From positions 1 to 36,369 of the forward strand of contig CAIOSY010000127.1 of NCBI GenBank assembly GCA_903861075.1: a DNA stretch of 36,369 bases. Reading direction: 5' to 3'. This document shows positions 17,539 through 25,030 of the stretch, in pieces; within the stretch, counting starts at the first letter, position 1; every line of letters begins with the position of its first letter. Below the pieces are notes generated by a model that ran no database searches, was not told the DNA's origin, and was given only the letters and a program-made list of their open reading frames with translations. Both the position numbers and the translations under genes were made by a program. The DNA is from an uncultured Nitrosomonadales bacterium (lineage in GTDB: Bacteria; Pseudomonadota; Gammaproteobacteria; Burkholderiales; Gallionellaceae).

Positions 17539-17683
17539 CAGATTACGCAGATTCCCGCAGATTCCCGCAGATTTTCAAGCAGTTACAGCTATGGGTGATT
17601 TCACCTGATGGATTGCCATACGCTTTCTTGTAACTCTTTGTTTTAATAGGTTTTAATCTGCGTAATCTGCGTAATCTGCGGAT
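17539..17683. repeat. CAGATT inverted-repeat element, copy 2
   Basis: The left arm (17539-17574) repeats GCAGATT at 10-base steps (CAGATTACGCAGATTCCC and onwards). The right arm (17655-17683) is AATCTGCGTAATCTGC and onwards, the reverse complement of that pattern, ending CTGCGGAT. About 80 bases lie between. Size and arm design match the element at 5891-6022. TTTTAATAGG occurs on both sides of the right arm (17641-17650 and 17690-17699). Confidence 0.6.
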
Positions 17684-17721
17684 AAATGCTTTTAATAGGA
17701 TAATCACCGCAAAGGGTGCCG

Positions 17722-17864
17722 TTACGCAGCAACCACTGCACGGATGGTTTCCGCTGCCCGTGGGTTCAGGCTTTTGCCTTATCTAATACGGCAGCGGTTA
17801 TCGCTTCATGGGTTTGAGGATCAAGCCGCAAACGGGCTTTATCGATGCTCAAAACAGTAAGCAA
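17722..17864 (-). pseudogene. Possible frameshifted coding remnant after the last prepilin
   Basis: Just beyond the prepilin stop, one frame (17864 to 17766) reads through SIDKARLRLDPQTHEAITAA and VLDKAKA to a stop. An adjacent frame then reads LNPRAAETIRAVVAA to a stop at 17722. Both have the composition of real protein, unlike the surrounding DNA, and would join by one frameshift near 17770. I do not recognise the source protein. It has only TTG as a possible start. It may be a gene relic or a very small gene. Confidence 0.3.
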
Positions 17865-18542
17865 TTACAGTAGCTTGCAGACCGTGTAAGTGTTTGGGTC
17901 TACATAACTTCCTCCAGTGGGTGCCGCAGCCAGAGGGCTAAGGTTACCTGTCCCTATTACAGCACGCACGTTACCGGTGGCAGGATTGCCGTCATCGAAA
18001 CTGGCATCGATTGCTTCTGCAGCCTTTGCGGGAAGGTTGCCAAAGCACAGGTTAGTACCGACCAGAGCACCCCAGCCCGCGGTGGTAGTGGCATTTTGCA
18101 CGACGCGGATCACTCCGCCATAGGCATTAACCGGGTCGGCGGGATTGGCAGCGCCTGTGATCAGGCCCGCTAGTCTCAGGTGGTGGATGAAACCGCAGTT
18201 TTCTGTCGTGGATACGGTAGCCGCGCAAGATGACCAGGTGTCAACGGTTCCGATGATCCCATCCCCATTACCGGCCACAGCGGCAGGGTTAGGTGAAACT
18301 GCGGTTGTCCACCGCAGCAGCGCCTTGGTATCATCGCCCGGAATTGCGTTGTAACGATCACGGTAGGCATAGTAGGCGGCGGTGACGCCTTTGACGTCGT
18401 TTTGCAGGTTTTTGATCTTGCCGTTTTCGATCATTTCCTGCCCCTTTAGCACGCCACCGAGCAGCAGGCCGATGATGACCAGTACAATGGCGAGTTCAAC
18501 CAGCGTAAAGCCGGATTGATGATTTTTGTGGTAAGTCGACAT
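17865..18542 (-). CDS. Type IV prepilin-like protein (tandem paralogue 1)
   Basis: A class III signal: leader MSTYHKNHQSG, cleavage before F, then FTLVELAIVLVIIGLLLGGVL with the conserved E5. The globular part has AYYAYRDRYNAIPGDD and GNGDGIIG, shared with the next gene, and two cysteines near the end (NLCFGN and VCKLL) that could close a disulfide-bounded D-region. Length 225. The ATG has AAGGAG nine bases upstream. It is the last gene of the MSHA-like locus. It would be inserted in the inner membrane, processed by a prepilin peptidase (not in this window) and assembled into the pilus. It could be a major or a minor subunit. Confidence 0.88.
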   Translation of the reverse strand: MSTYHKNHQSGFTLVELAIVLVIIGLLLGGVLKGQEMIENGKIKNLQNDVKGVTAAYYAYRDRYNAIPGDDTKALLRWTTAVSPNPAAVAGNGDGIIGTVDTWSSCAATVSTTENCGFIHHLRLAGLITGAANPADPVNAYGGVIRVVQNATTTAGWGALVGTNLCFGNLPAKAAEAIDASFDDGNPATGNVRAVIGTGNLSPLAAAPTGGSYVDPNTYTVCKLL

Positions 18543-18615
18543 GATATTCTCCTTGTAATTATGAAAAGTACATTGCTATAGCCTGCATCAGCGTGCGGAA
18601 TTTGAGTTGTATTGG

Positions 18616-19284
18616 CTAGATTTTCATGCAAAGTGTATGCAGACCTTCAGTCGCCGGAATTGCCACCGTCGGGCCATATGCGCCAGAAACGGTGGTTGCT
18701 GTAGGTATGGCGCCGGCGAGACCCGAACGAATGCTACCGGTGTCGCTATTCCCGTCGTCAAGTTGTGTGTCAACGGCGATCGCGATTTTTAAAGGGACAT
18801 TGCTGGAACACACTACATTGCCGGTCATGGCAAAAACAGGGGTGGTCGTTGATCCACTTTGAACACCGAGAACCCCACCCACCGTATTGTTAGGCGGTAG
18901 TGCGACCGTTGCGGTGGCACTGCCAGTTAGAAAACCAGACATGCGGGTGTGTTGCCAGAAATTATTAGTTTCGGTTGTTCCGTCTGCCGGTGTGGCCGTT
19001 GCATTGAAAAGACCAGAGATGATGCCATCACCATTACCGTTTACCGCACCGGTTCCCGCATGTGATGCAGCCGCGTTATCATCGCCGGGAATCGCTTTGT
19101 AGCGATCCTGATAGGCGTAATATGCAGAAACGATACCTCTAAGATCATTCTCGACACTTTTAACTTTGCCGTTGTTAATCATTTCCTGCCCTTTCAGTAC
19201 GGCAGCGAGGATCAATCCGATGATGACCAGTACGATAGCCAGTTCAACGAGCGTAAAACCGGACTGATTGTTTTTCTTAAACAT
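18616..19284 (-). CDS. Type IV prepilin-like protein (tandem paralogue 2)
   Basis: Leader MFKKNNQSG is followed by FTLVELAIVLVIIGLILAAVLKGQEMI, then AYYAYQDRYKAIPGDD and GNGDGIISG; near the end are VVCSSN and a cysteine three residues from the C-terminus. It is clearly paralogous to the downstream prepilin, with the same leader, IPGDD and NGDGI motifs and Cys pattern but divergent surfaces. Length 222. The start has AAAGGAG upstream. A 226-base gap separates it from the preceding gene, the largest gap in the locus, so the two tandem prepilins may have their own promoter and be made in larger amounts. Confidence 0.88.
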   Translation of the reverse strand: MFKKNNQSGFTLVELAIVLVIIGLILAAVLKGQEMINNGKVKSVENDLRGIVSAYYAYQDRYKAIPGDDNAAASHAGTGAVNGNGDGIISGLFNATATPADGTTETNNFWQHTRMSGFLTGSATATVALPPNNTVGGVLGVQSGSTTTPVFAMTGNVVCSSNVPLKIAIAVDTQLDDGNSDTGSIRSGLAGAIPTATTVSGAYGPTVAIPATEGLHTLCMKI

Positions 19285-19510
19285 AATATTCTCCTTTATA
19301 AATATGGATGTATGAGCAGGCTATACGGTTCGTGTTTCAACTTCCTGATTGCCGTATTACCTTAAGGTTGTGTATTTATTCGTGGTTGAGGTTAGGGTTT
19401 ATTAGGGTAAACATGCTGCCATCTGCTATTTTTTGCTTTAGTAAGGCAAGGGGTTATGCGCCAGGCTGCATAGGCAATTTGACCCGGCAACTTGTCGTTC
19501 TGAGGTTCAA

Positions 19511-20227
19511 TCATGGCAATTTCCCCGCTTGCACCATGCGGTTGAACAGCGTGTACTGGGACAGCCAGATTAGTTGGTCGTCAAAATACCCAGACTCTGC
19601 AGGATTGGCTGAGTGACTGACAAAAGTTGTGTGTCCAACGATACTGACAGGTGCATTGGCTTGTTCATCCGCGCTTGCTACTGCTGCAGCATTGGGCATG
19701 CCAGTTGCATTGATTGCACCCAGCCCGTTTTTACCGTGTGAAACTATCACCGCAGGTACCGCGGTGACGATGGAATTGACGGCGGCGGCAGAGTCATACA
19801 CATTGATGTCGCCGACGAAAGTGAGCTGAATTCCTGTCGAACTGTTGGAAAAATGGTCCGTGACCCGGTAGCGTAAGCGGTTGGACCATGCGTCGGTTTG
19901 AGGTGTCAGACCCAGCGTAACCCATGGCAGGTTTCCTTCCTGAACAACGCAGGAGCCTAAGGTTGTACGATCTTCCTGCCCATCGTTTGCCGTACCTGTA
20001 CCTGTGGCACTTGTTTTGTCGGGGCAAGGAAGATAGGGTGGGGTTTGAGAGAGTGCAAAGCCAATCAGCGCCTCGTTCGCCGCAATGAGCAAGGCATTGG
20101 TGTCCTCGATGCGTCTTTGATCTTGTTGTGCGGCAAGCAGTGTCAGCCCGGCACCTAATATAAATGCGATGATAGCCAGAACAATAGCCATTTCGACGAG
20201 GGTAAAACCTGTGTGATCGGTTTTCAT
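19511..20227 (-). CDS. Type IV prepilin-like protein, minor pseudopilin type
   Basis: Short leader MKTDHTG, cleavage before FTLVEMAIVLAIIAFILGAGLTLL. The 238-residue protein has LPCPDK and PWVTLGL and DAWSNRLRYRV, a pattern seen in prepilin-like proteins of MSHA-type loci, and lacks the IPGDD motif of the two downstream prepilins. The ATG at 20227 overlaps the upstream stop as ATGA; a GTG three codons earlier is possible. A minor subunit role (tip or assembly) is inferred from its position next to the PilX/GspK-like gene. Confidence 0.82.
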   Translation of the reverse strand: MKTDHTGFTLVEMAIVLAIIAFILGAGLTLLAAQQDQRRIEDTNALLIAANEALIGFALSQTPPYLPCPDKTSATGTGTANDGQEDRTTLGSCVVQEGNLPWVTLGLTPQTDAWSNRLRYRVTDHFSNSSTGIQLTFVGDINVYDSAAAVNSIVTAVPAVIVSHGKNGLGAINATGMPNAAAVASADEQANAPVSIVGHTTFVSHSANPAESGYFDDQLIWLSQYTLFNRMVQAGKLP

Positions 20228-21405
20228 GGTATGCACTTCAGCAGGTCTACGCTTGGGGTGTTATAAAGAAAAGTTGAGGCGCCGCTAAAGTTGTTGCTGG
20301 CGGAAGTAGGCGTAGCAAAACTACTCAAGTTTGCACCTTCAAGATAGTTGGCTGGATTGGATTTGTCTGCAACGGTCAGCCGAACCTGGTTAGCTGTTTT
20401 TTTTCCGCCGAAGATCAGCACGCGACTACAGTTAACATTTGCTACACCATCGATGACGATAGCTGAGGATGAGGGAAGCTTGGTGAACAGCAGTATTTCC
20501 AGCCAGTTGGTGCAGAACGTCTGATTGGCGGTGCTGGTGTTAATGCTGTTATCCGAATTTTTGCAATGGACATTATCTGTTCCTTTATTTCCGGCAACGA
20601 TTAAAGAGGGTTGTTGTAGGTAGGTTATGAATGTCGTATCGTTTAGCAATGAGGTTATTTGGTTGGCGAAATCACTGCGCTTGATGACAGTACGGAAGAT
20701 GTCATCAACAGTGACGATCAAAAAGCGGTCGTTATGCGTCATGATGAAGGCTTTGTTGTCGGTGTTGAGTGAAACGCGATTATTTGTGCTGCCGGTGAAG
20801 TAAGAATTGAGGTAGTTGCTCGCATCGTAGTTGCCGCCGCAAGACGTATAAACCGGATTGGACTGTGCACGGTTTTGTCCTGTCCGGGTGCGACCGGGCG
20901 CCACGAGCAAGGCGGCGACATTGCTTGCGACAGAATTGTTGTTTTCGTCGATGACGTCGATCTGACCTGGGGTGTCCCAGTTGAATATATCTGTTTTCGG
21001 GGAATTCTTGATGTGACCGGAAACGACATACCAGAGGCACTCACCTTGCCCATCGCGCGGTGGTGGAATATCCAGTGACTTCCAGGGGGTTTTTCCGATT
21101 ACCGAGTAATCTGAGCCATTCTCTAAAAAATTTCCTGCTGCATTTCCTTCCGAATAATTTAAGCCAGATCCTATGTCCGGTAAGGGTAGTTGTCCTGTCG
21201 AATTAATCGCCGACTGTGAGACAGCTCGACCAACCAGCGCATTTTTTGCCTGTGCCAGTGCGGTCGCTGTGATTTTGTCACGGGCGATCTGCGTGTTTTG
21301 GCCAGCGTTGTTCAGCGCCTTGATGGTTAAGGTGGCGGCCGCGGTTGCCAGTGCCGTGACAAATAGCAAGAGCGCAAAACCTTGTTGTTTTGTAAACTTT
21401 TTCAT
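20224..21405 (-). CDS. PilX/GspK-like pseudopilin
   Basis: A 393-residue exported protein with a class III-like leader (MKKFTKQQG) and hydrophobic segment FALLLFVTALATAAATLTI. Position +5 is Leu, not Glu, as in GspK and PilX-type tip subunits. The large C-terminal domain has several cysteines (GECLWYV, TSCGGNY, VHCKNS, TFCTNW, VNCSRV, LLKCIP) and is unrelated to the small prepilins. ATGA overlaps join it to both neighbours. By analogy it would sit at the tip of the pseudopilus; this is inference from the missing E5 and from gene position. Confidence 0.75.
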   Translation of the reverse strand: MKKFTKQQGFALLLFVTALATAAATLTIKALNNAGQNTQIARDKITATALAQAKNALVGRAVSQSAINSTGQLPLPDIGSGLNYSEGNAAGNFLENGSDYSVIGKTPWKSLDIPPPRDGQGECLWYVVSGHIKNSPKTDIFNWDTPGQIDVIDENNNSVASNVAALLVAPGRTRTGQNRAQSNPVYTSCGGNYDASNYLNSYFTGSTNNRVSLNTDNKAFIMTHNDRFLIVTVDDIFRTVIKRSDFANQITSLLNDTTFITYLQQPSLIVAGNKGTDNVHCKNSDNSINTSTANQTFCTNWLEILLFTKLPSSSAIVIDGVANVNCSRVLIFGGKKTANQVRLTVADKSNPANYLEGANLSSFATPTSASNNFSGASTFLYNTPSVDLLKCIP

Positions 21406-21767
21406 GGTTTAACCTGAACGGCTTTCTCAGGAAGTCGCAAGGTGCGCTGGCCGGAATTGATGTCGAGTGTTTCGCCAACCTTGATGACTTTTCCTTCAAT
21501 CAGAACATGGTCGCGCAGGATGACCAGCGTCGGGATAATAGGATCGGGGGGGATTTGGGTGACGGCGCGACCGTTGATCCAGGCCACGCTCTTTCCTTCT
21601 TTGCGTAAGGTGATACCGTTCAGGGTGTAGGTTGCTGTTTGTGAAATGCCACTGCGCGCTGCAATAAGTGCGATCCGTTCCGCAGGCGAAAAAAACACGG
21701 TGCCTAGCGTCTGTGCCTGCGCTACGTTGCCCAGTAATAGGCAGATGAGTACTGTTTTTTTCATCAT
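21402..21767 (-). CDS. MshK-like exported accessory protein
   Basis: A 121-residue protein with a signal peptide (MMKKTVLICLLLGNVAQAQ) and a small beta-rich domain: GTVFFSPAERIALIAARSG, YTLNGITLRKEGKSVAWINGRAV, and a basic end. The STVWINGR-like segment and the position between the PilO/MshJ-like gene and the pseudopilins fit MshK, a periplasmic assembly factor of MSHA pili. Family assignment depends mainly on synteny. Two ATG codons in a row start it. Confidence 0.55.
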   Translation of the reverse strand: MMKKTVLICLLLGNVAQAQTLGTVFFSPAERIALIAARSGISQTATYTLNGITLRKEGKSVAWINGRAVTQIPPDPIIPTLVILRDHVLIEGKVIKVGETLDINSGQRTLRLPEKAVQVKP

Positions 21768-21783
21768 TCCTCCGCTACTTGCT

Positions 21784-22374
21784 TTACTTCCCCGGCAATG
21801 AATAGAGCTGCACGGTGCATTTTATTTGCAGCCCCGTGAGTGGATCGTCGTCGCGCGACATTTGACAAGTCTCGATCCGGTAGGGTGCCTGCCAGTCTCG
21901 ACTTAGTTTATGCATGAAATCAGTAAATTCAACTTCATGTATGCCCGACAGTTCCAGTGTCAAATCATGATGAGAGACGTTGTTTTGATAGGGGACAGCG
22001 GTCTCCAGTGCCTGAGGATTGATTAACTGGGCGGGCGCCAGCGTGTAACGCAGGGTAGGTGGTAACTGCATCTGACGGTAAATGGAATCCAGTCGTTGTA
22101 CCCAGCCATCCCTATCGGGTACACCGATGAAGCCTAAACTTGCCAGTTTCCGGTATTTGAGTGCAAGTTGCTGTATCGTTTCAAGATCATAGCTTAGTTT
22201 ACGGACATTTTTTTGCGTATCGGCTAACTGCTGTTCAGTTTGTTTGAGACTTTGTTCTTGATTATTTCGATAGCGGTGTAAGCCCGTAACCAGGAGTAAT
22301 GCGGCGAAAATAGAAAGTGCAAATAATATCAGCGCAAATTTTGCCGGTTTAATGACAACGCCATAGCCATTCAT
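21784..22374 (-). CDS. MshJ/PilO-like inner membrane assembly protein
   Basis: A bitopic protein of 196 residues: short cytoplasmic N-terminus, one membrane span (FALILFALSIFAALLLV), a coiled coil (about residues 35-75, NNQEQSLKQTEQQLADTQ) and a small periplasmic ferredoxin-like domain. This is the PilO/GspM/MshJ plan, linking the platform to the secretin. The ATG at 22374 overlaps the upstream stop (ATGA) and has AAAGGAG eight bases before it. An upstream TTG at 22410 in the same frame is less likely. Confidence 0.72.
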   Translation of the reverse strand: MNGYGVVIKPAKFALILFALSIFAALLLVTGLHRYRNNQEQSLKQTEQQLADTQKNVRKLSYDLETIQQLALKYRKLASLGFIGVPDRDGWVQRLDSIYRQMQLPPTLRYTLAPAQLINPQALETAVPYQNNVSHHDLTLELSGIHEVEFTDFMHKLSRDWQAPYRIETCQMSRDDDPLTGLQIKCTVQLYSLPGK

Positions 22375-23831
22375 GGCATTTCTCCTTTCCAGGGAATACT
22401 CATACACCAAAGGTTATCAGTCTGGGTGGTGTCCATGCCTATCCCCCCTTTTAGTGTGTTGATGAGCGAAAAAGCCGCCGGGTCTTGCATTAACTGCACT
22501 TCTTGGTGGTGTTTGATTGCGGCAGAGAGTCGTCTTTTAATGTCTATTAGTGTGGCCGGTGTTTGGCTGTTATTTTGTAATATCGAAAATTGTAATTCGG
22601 TGTAACGCAGCGCGATTTCATTGCCCGTCTCGCCGGATTTGCCGCCGGAAGCTGAGTTGATAGAGAGTCTGGGGATTTCGAAAATGCTTGATCCCTGACA
22701 GTAACGCTCACCGTGTTTAGGAAAACGGTAAGTCAGCGTCTTGATGCGCACTTCAGGCAGTTCAGACAGCACGCTTGCGGTGAACTGAAGTAATTTATCG
22801 GTGCCGGGAGCCGCCTCGATTTCTCGCTCGGAAAATTGGGTCGCTTGACGTACCAGCGCGGGATTCATTCCTGTGGCATAGATCTGTCCTGTAATCTGCG
22901 TGCGTTCATTTTCAATTTTTTCCAGTGCCGCATTCAGGTGCGTTTCCCGCGCATGTAAAGCGACAAGTTCACGCGCATCCTTCTGGCCGAATATCAGCAG
23001 GCACAAGGCACTGAGAACGATTCCGGTATAGGCGATTTGGCGCAAGCTTTTTGCCAGGTGACGAGCACGCAATTGCAAGGGCGCTAATTGACCGCAGGGT
23101 GAGGTGGTGACGCATTCGAATAAGGGATGTAAATAAGCGGCATCTCCCTTGGGGGTAAAAGCATCGGGCAGTGCGAGTTGTGTTATTCCTGCGCGGCTCA
23201 GATAGTCATTTACAGCGGTGGTGTCACCTAAGTATAGAACCGGTGGAATCTGGTCGTGCTCAAAAATTTTGCGATTATCCAGATGCTGGCGGGTACGCAC
23301 GATTTCATTAGCGTCATTTTCAGGATCCGTCTCTTCAGTGTAGCGATGGATACAACGCGTTAGTACGGGCAATCCATTTTTTATTGCCACTATGCGTAAA
23401 AAATGTACGCTGGGTAATGCAATCAATACATTGTTTATGTGAAGTTTATTGATTGTGAGTGCGAGCAGTATCGATATGCCCCATACGCCAGCGATGGGCA
23501 TATCCAGTGGGTCAAGTTTGGCACTCACCGCATCTGCCAGCGTCAAGCCCGTAATTACGGCGGTGACGGGCGTAAACAGGTTGCCCTTGAGTACCGCCGC
23601 TGCGCGGTAGGTGCTGCGTGGGAAATTGGCGACTAAACGCCGTTCCAGCAATTGTTTGCGATCACGCCAAAACATGAGCGGTAGCGACATGATATCTAGT
23701 GTTTCTTCAGGAATATTGGTAATTATCCAGAGGCGGTCATGCGGCTCCGGTTGCTTGACCAGTTTCCAGAGGCCGTGCTCGCGCCGGTAATAGCGTGCAC
23801 TTGAAGAATTAATAAACAGGACGGTTTTCAT
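22371..23831 (-). CDS. MshI/GspL-like inner membrane assembly protein
   Basis: The 486-residue protein has a long cytoplasmic N-terminal half resembling the PilM/GspL actin-like type in position and size, although I do not see clear actin motifs. A membrane span follows near residues 273-290 (YTGIVLSALCLLIFG), then a coiled coil (RETHLNAALEKIENERTQI) and a periplasmic C-terminus with two cysteines. This is a PilM-PilN fusion plan as in MshI or GspL. Overlaps by ATGA with the GspF-type gene upstream and the MshJ-like gene downstream place it in the platform. Function is inferred from architecture and order. Confidence 0.62.
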   Translation of the reverse strand: MKTVLFINSSSARYYRREHGLWKLVKQPEPHDRLWIITNIPEETLDIMSLPLMFWRDRKQLLERRLVANFPRSTYRAAAVLKGNLFTPVTAVITGLTLADAVSAKLDPLDMPIAGVWGISILLALTINKLHINNVLIALPSVHFLRIVAIKNGLPVLTRCIHRYTEETDPENDANEIVRTRQHLDNRKIFEHDQIPPVLYLGDTTAVNDYLSRAGITQLALPDAFTPKGDAAYLHPLFECVTTSPCGQLAPLQLRARHLAKSLRQIAYTGIVLSALCLLIFGQKDARELVALHARETHLNAALEKIENERTQITGQIYATGMNPALVRQATQFSEREIEAAPGTDKLLQFTASVLSELPEVRIKTLTYRFPKHGERYCQGSSIFEIPRLSINSASGGKSGETGNEIALRYTELQFSILQNNSQTPATLIDIKRRLSAAIKHHQEVQLMQDPAAFSLINTLKGGIGMDTTQTDNLWCMSIPWKGEMP

Positions 23832-25030
23832 GTCAGTTTAAGTTTGCTGATGGTGTCGTAAATCGGCCCTAGCACTGCCATCATGATCCAGCCTAAAATC
23901 AGGCCAAGTACAATGGTCAGTGTGGGTTCAATGAGTGCTTGTATGCGGGTGATTGAATCGTTTATGTCACGGTTGTAAAAGTAGGAAATGTTTTTCAGTG
24001 ATACTGCCAGATCACCTGTTTCTTCGCCGACTTTGATCATGCGGATGACTAGCGGTGGAAACAATTTTTGTGCGGAAAATCCTATATTGATGGGCGCACC
24101 GTTGGCGATGTCGGTACGTGCGCGCTCCAGTGCCTCTTGCATAATAATATTGCCGGCAATGTTGCGACAATAGTTCAATCCGTCCAGTACCGGTATGCCG
24201 GTGCGATAGGTAAGACCCAAGGTGTCGCTTATGCGGGCAAGGATGATTTTTTTGATGATGTTGCCCAGATAGGGGATGTGTAATTGTGCGACATGCATCA
24301 TGCGTTTGAAGCGATAGTTGATTCTAGCGAGCACTATCAATAACAGCATGACAATGAACGGGGCCGGTATCATGATCCATCCGTATACGACAAATAAACG
24401 GGAGACAAACAGCAGAAGTCGGGTTTGCATCGGCAGCGTGCCACCCATGTTGGCGACAAAGCCGACTATTTGCGGTACCAGATATATCATCAAAAAAATT
24501 ACCACTGCACTGACAATGAGCGTGACAAAGGCGGGATATACCAAGAGCTGTTTGGTCTTGGTGGTGAGTTCATCCTGCCATTTAAGTGAGGCGACGATTT
24601 CGCCCAGTACATAGGGAAGTTGCCCGGTGGCTTCTCCGGCGCGTACCAGATTGACAACCAGTTCAGGAAATATGCCGGGGTTGGCGCCGAAAGCTTCCGA
24701 TATCGTTGAGCCTGCATCTATTTTTTCATACAGATTCGCGCATAGGGCTTTAATGTGCGGAGTTTCTGACGTCGAACGCAAATCGGACAGTATGGATTGA
24801 ACAGGCACGCCTGCACGGAGCAGCATTTCCAGTTGGAATAAAAATTGAATCAGGTCGCGCCGTGAAAGTTTGTGCAGGATGTGATTGCGTTTTTTGACGG
24901 GTTGCGCGCGAATTAAATCCAGGTTGCTTTTCTTGAGTTGAACCTCCAGCACTCGCTCGTTAAGTGCATCAGTTTCCCCGCAGGTGATTTTCCCCGAGAT
25001 GTTCACGGCGCGATAACGGTAGAGAGTCAT
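23828..25030 (-). CDS. mshG: Inner membrane platform protein, GspF/PilC/MshG family
   Basis: The 400-residue polytopic protein has the two GspF repeats: RRDLIQFLFQLEMLLRAGVP with LVVNLVRAGEATGQLP, and ARISDTLGLTYRTGIPVLDG with LVIRMIKVGEETGDL, each followed by hydrophobic spans (YPAFVTLIVSAVVIFLMIYLVP and ALIEPTLTIVLGLILGWIMM). The N-terminal MTLYRYRAVNISGKITCGE is the usual GspF opening. It would couple the assembly ATPase to pilin polymerisation. It overlaps the ATPase gene by four bases. mshG is proposed from locus context. Confidence 0.92.
   Translation of the reverse strand: MTLYRYRAVNISGKITCGETDALNERVLEVQLKKSNLDLIRAQPVKKRNHILHKLSRRDLIQFLFQLEMLLRAGVPVQSILSDLRSTSETPHIKALCANLYEKIDAGSTISEAFGANPGIFPELVVNLVRAGEATGQLPYVLGEIVASLKWQDELTTKTKQLLVYPAFVTLIVSAVVIFLMIYLVPQIVGFVANMGGTLPMQTRLLLFVSRLFVVYGWIMIPAPFIVMLLLIVLARINYRFKRMMHVAQLHIPYLGNIIKKIILARISDTLGLTYRTGIPVLDGLNYCRNIAGNIIMQEALERARTDIANGAPINIGFSAQKLFPPLVIRMIKVGEETGDLAVSLKNISYFYNRDINDSITRIQALIEPTLTIVLGLILGWIMMAVLGPIYDTISKLKLT

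Larger units (their letters stand above)
17077..17864. other. 788-base region without an intact gene
   Basis: This holds, from left to right: the 5' leader of the J-like gene with its hairpin (17110-17138), a minus-strand rho-independent terminator (17236-17264), an AT-rich stretch with a perfect minus-strand TATAAT (17390-17395), the second CAGATT inverted-repeat element (17539-17683) and a possible coding remnant on the minus strand (17722-17864). No complete gene, insertion sequence or tRNA is visible. Confidence 0.6.

Noticed and set aside
17539-17683. CRISPR-like short repeats
   Set aside because: The units are about 10 bases, there are no spacers of regular length, and the two arms are inverted, not direct.
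19395-19440. Sigma-54 promoter for the prepilins
   Set aside because: GG and GC dinucleotides are not at the required 10-base spacing.
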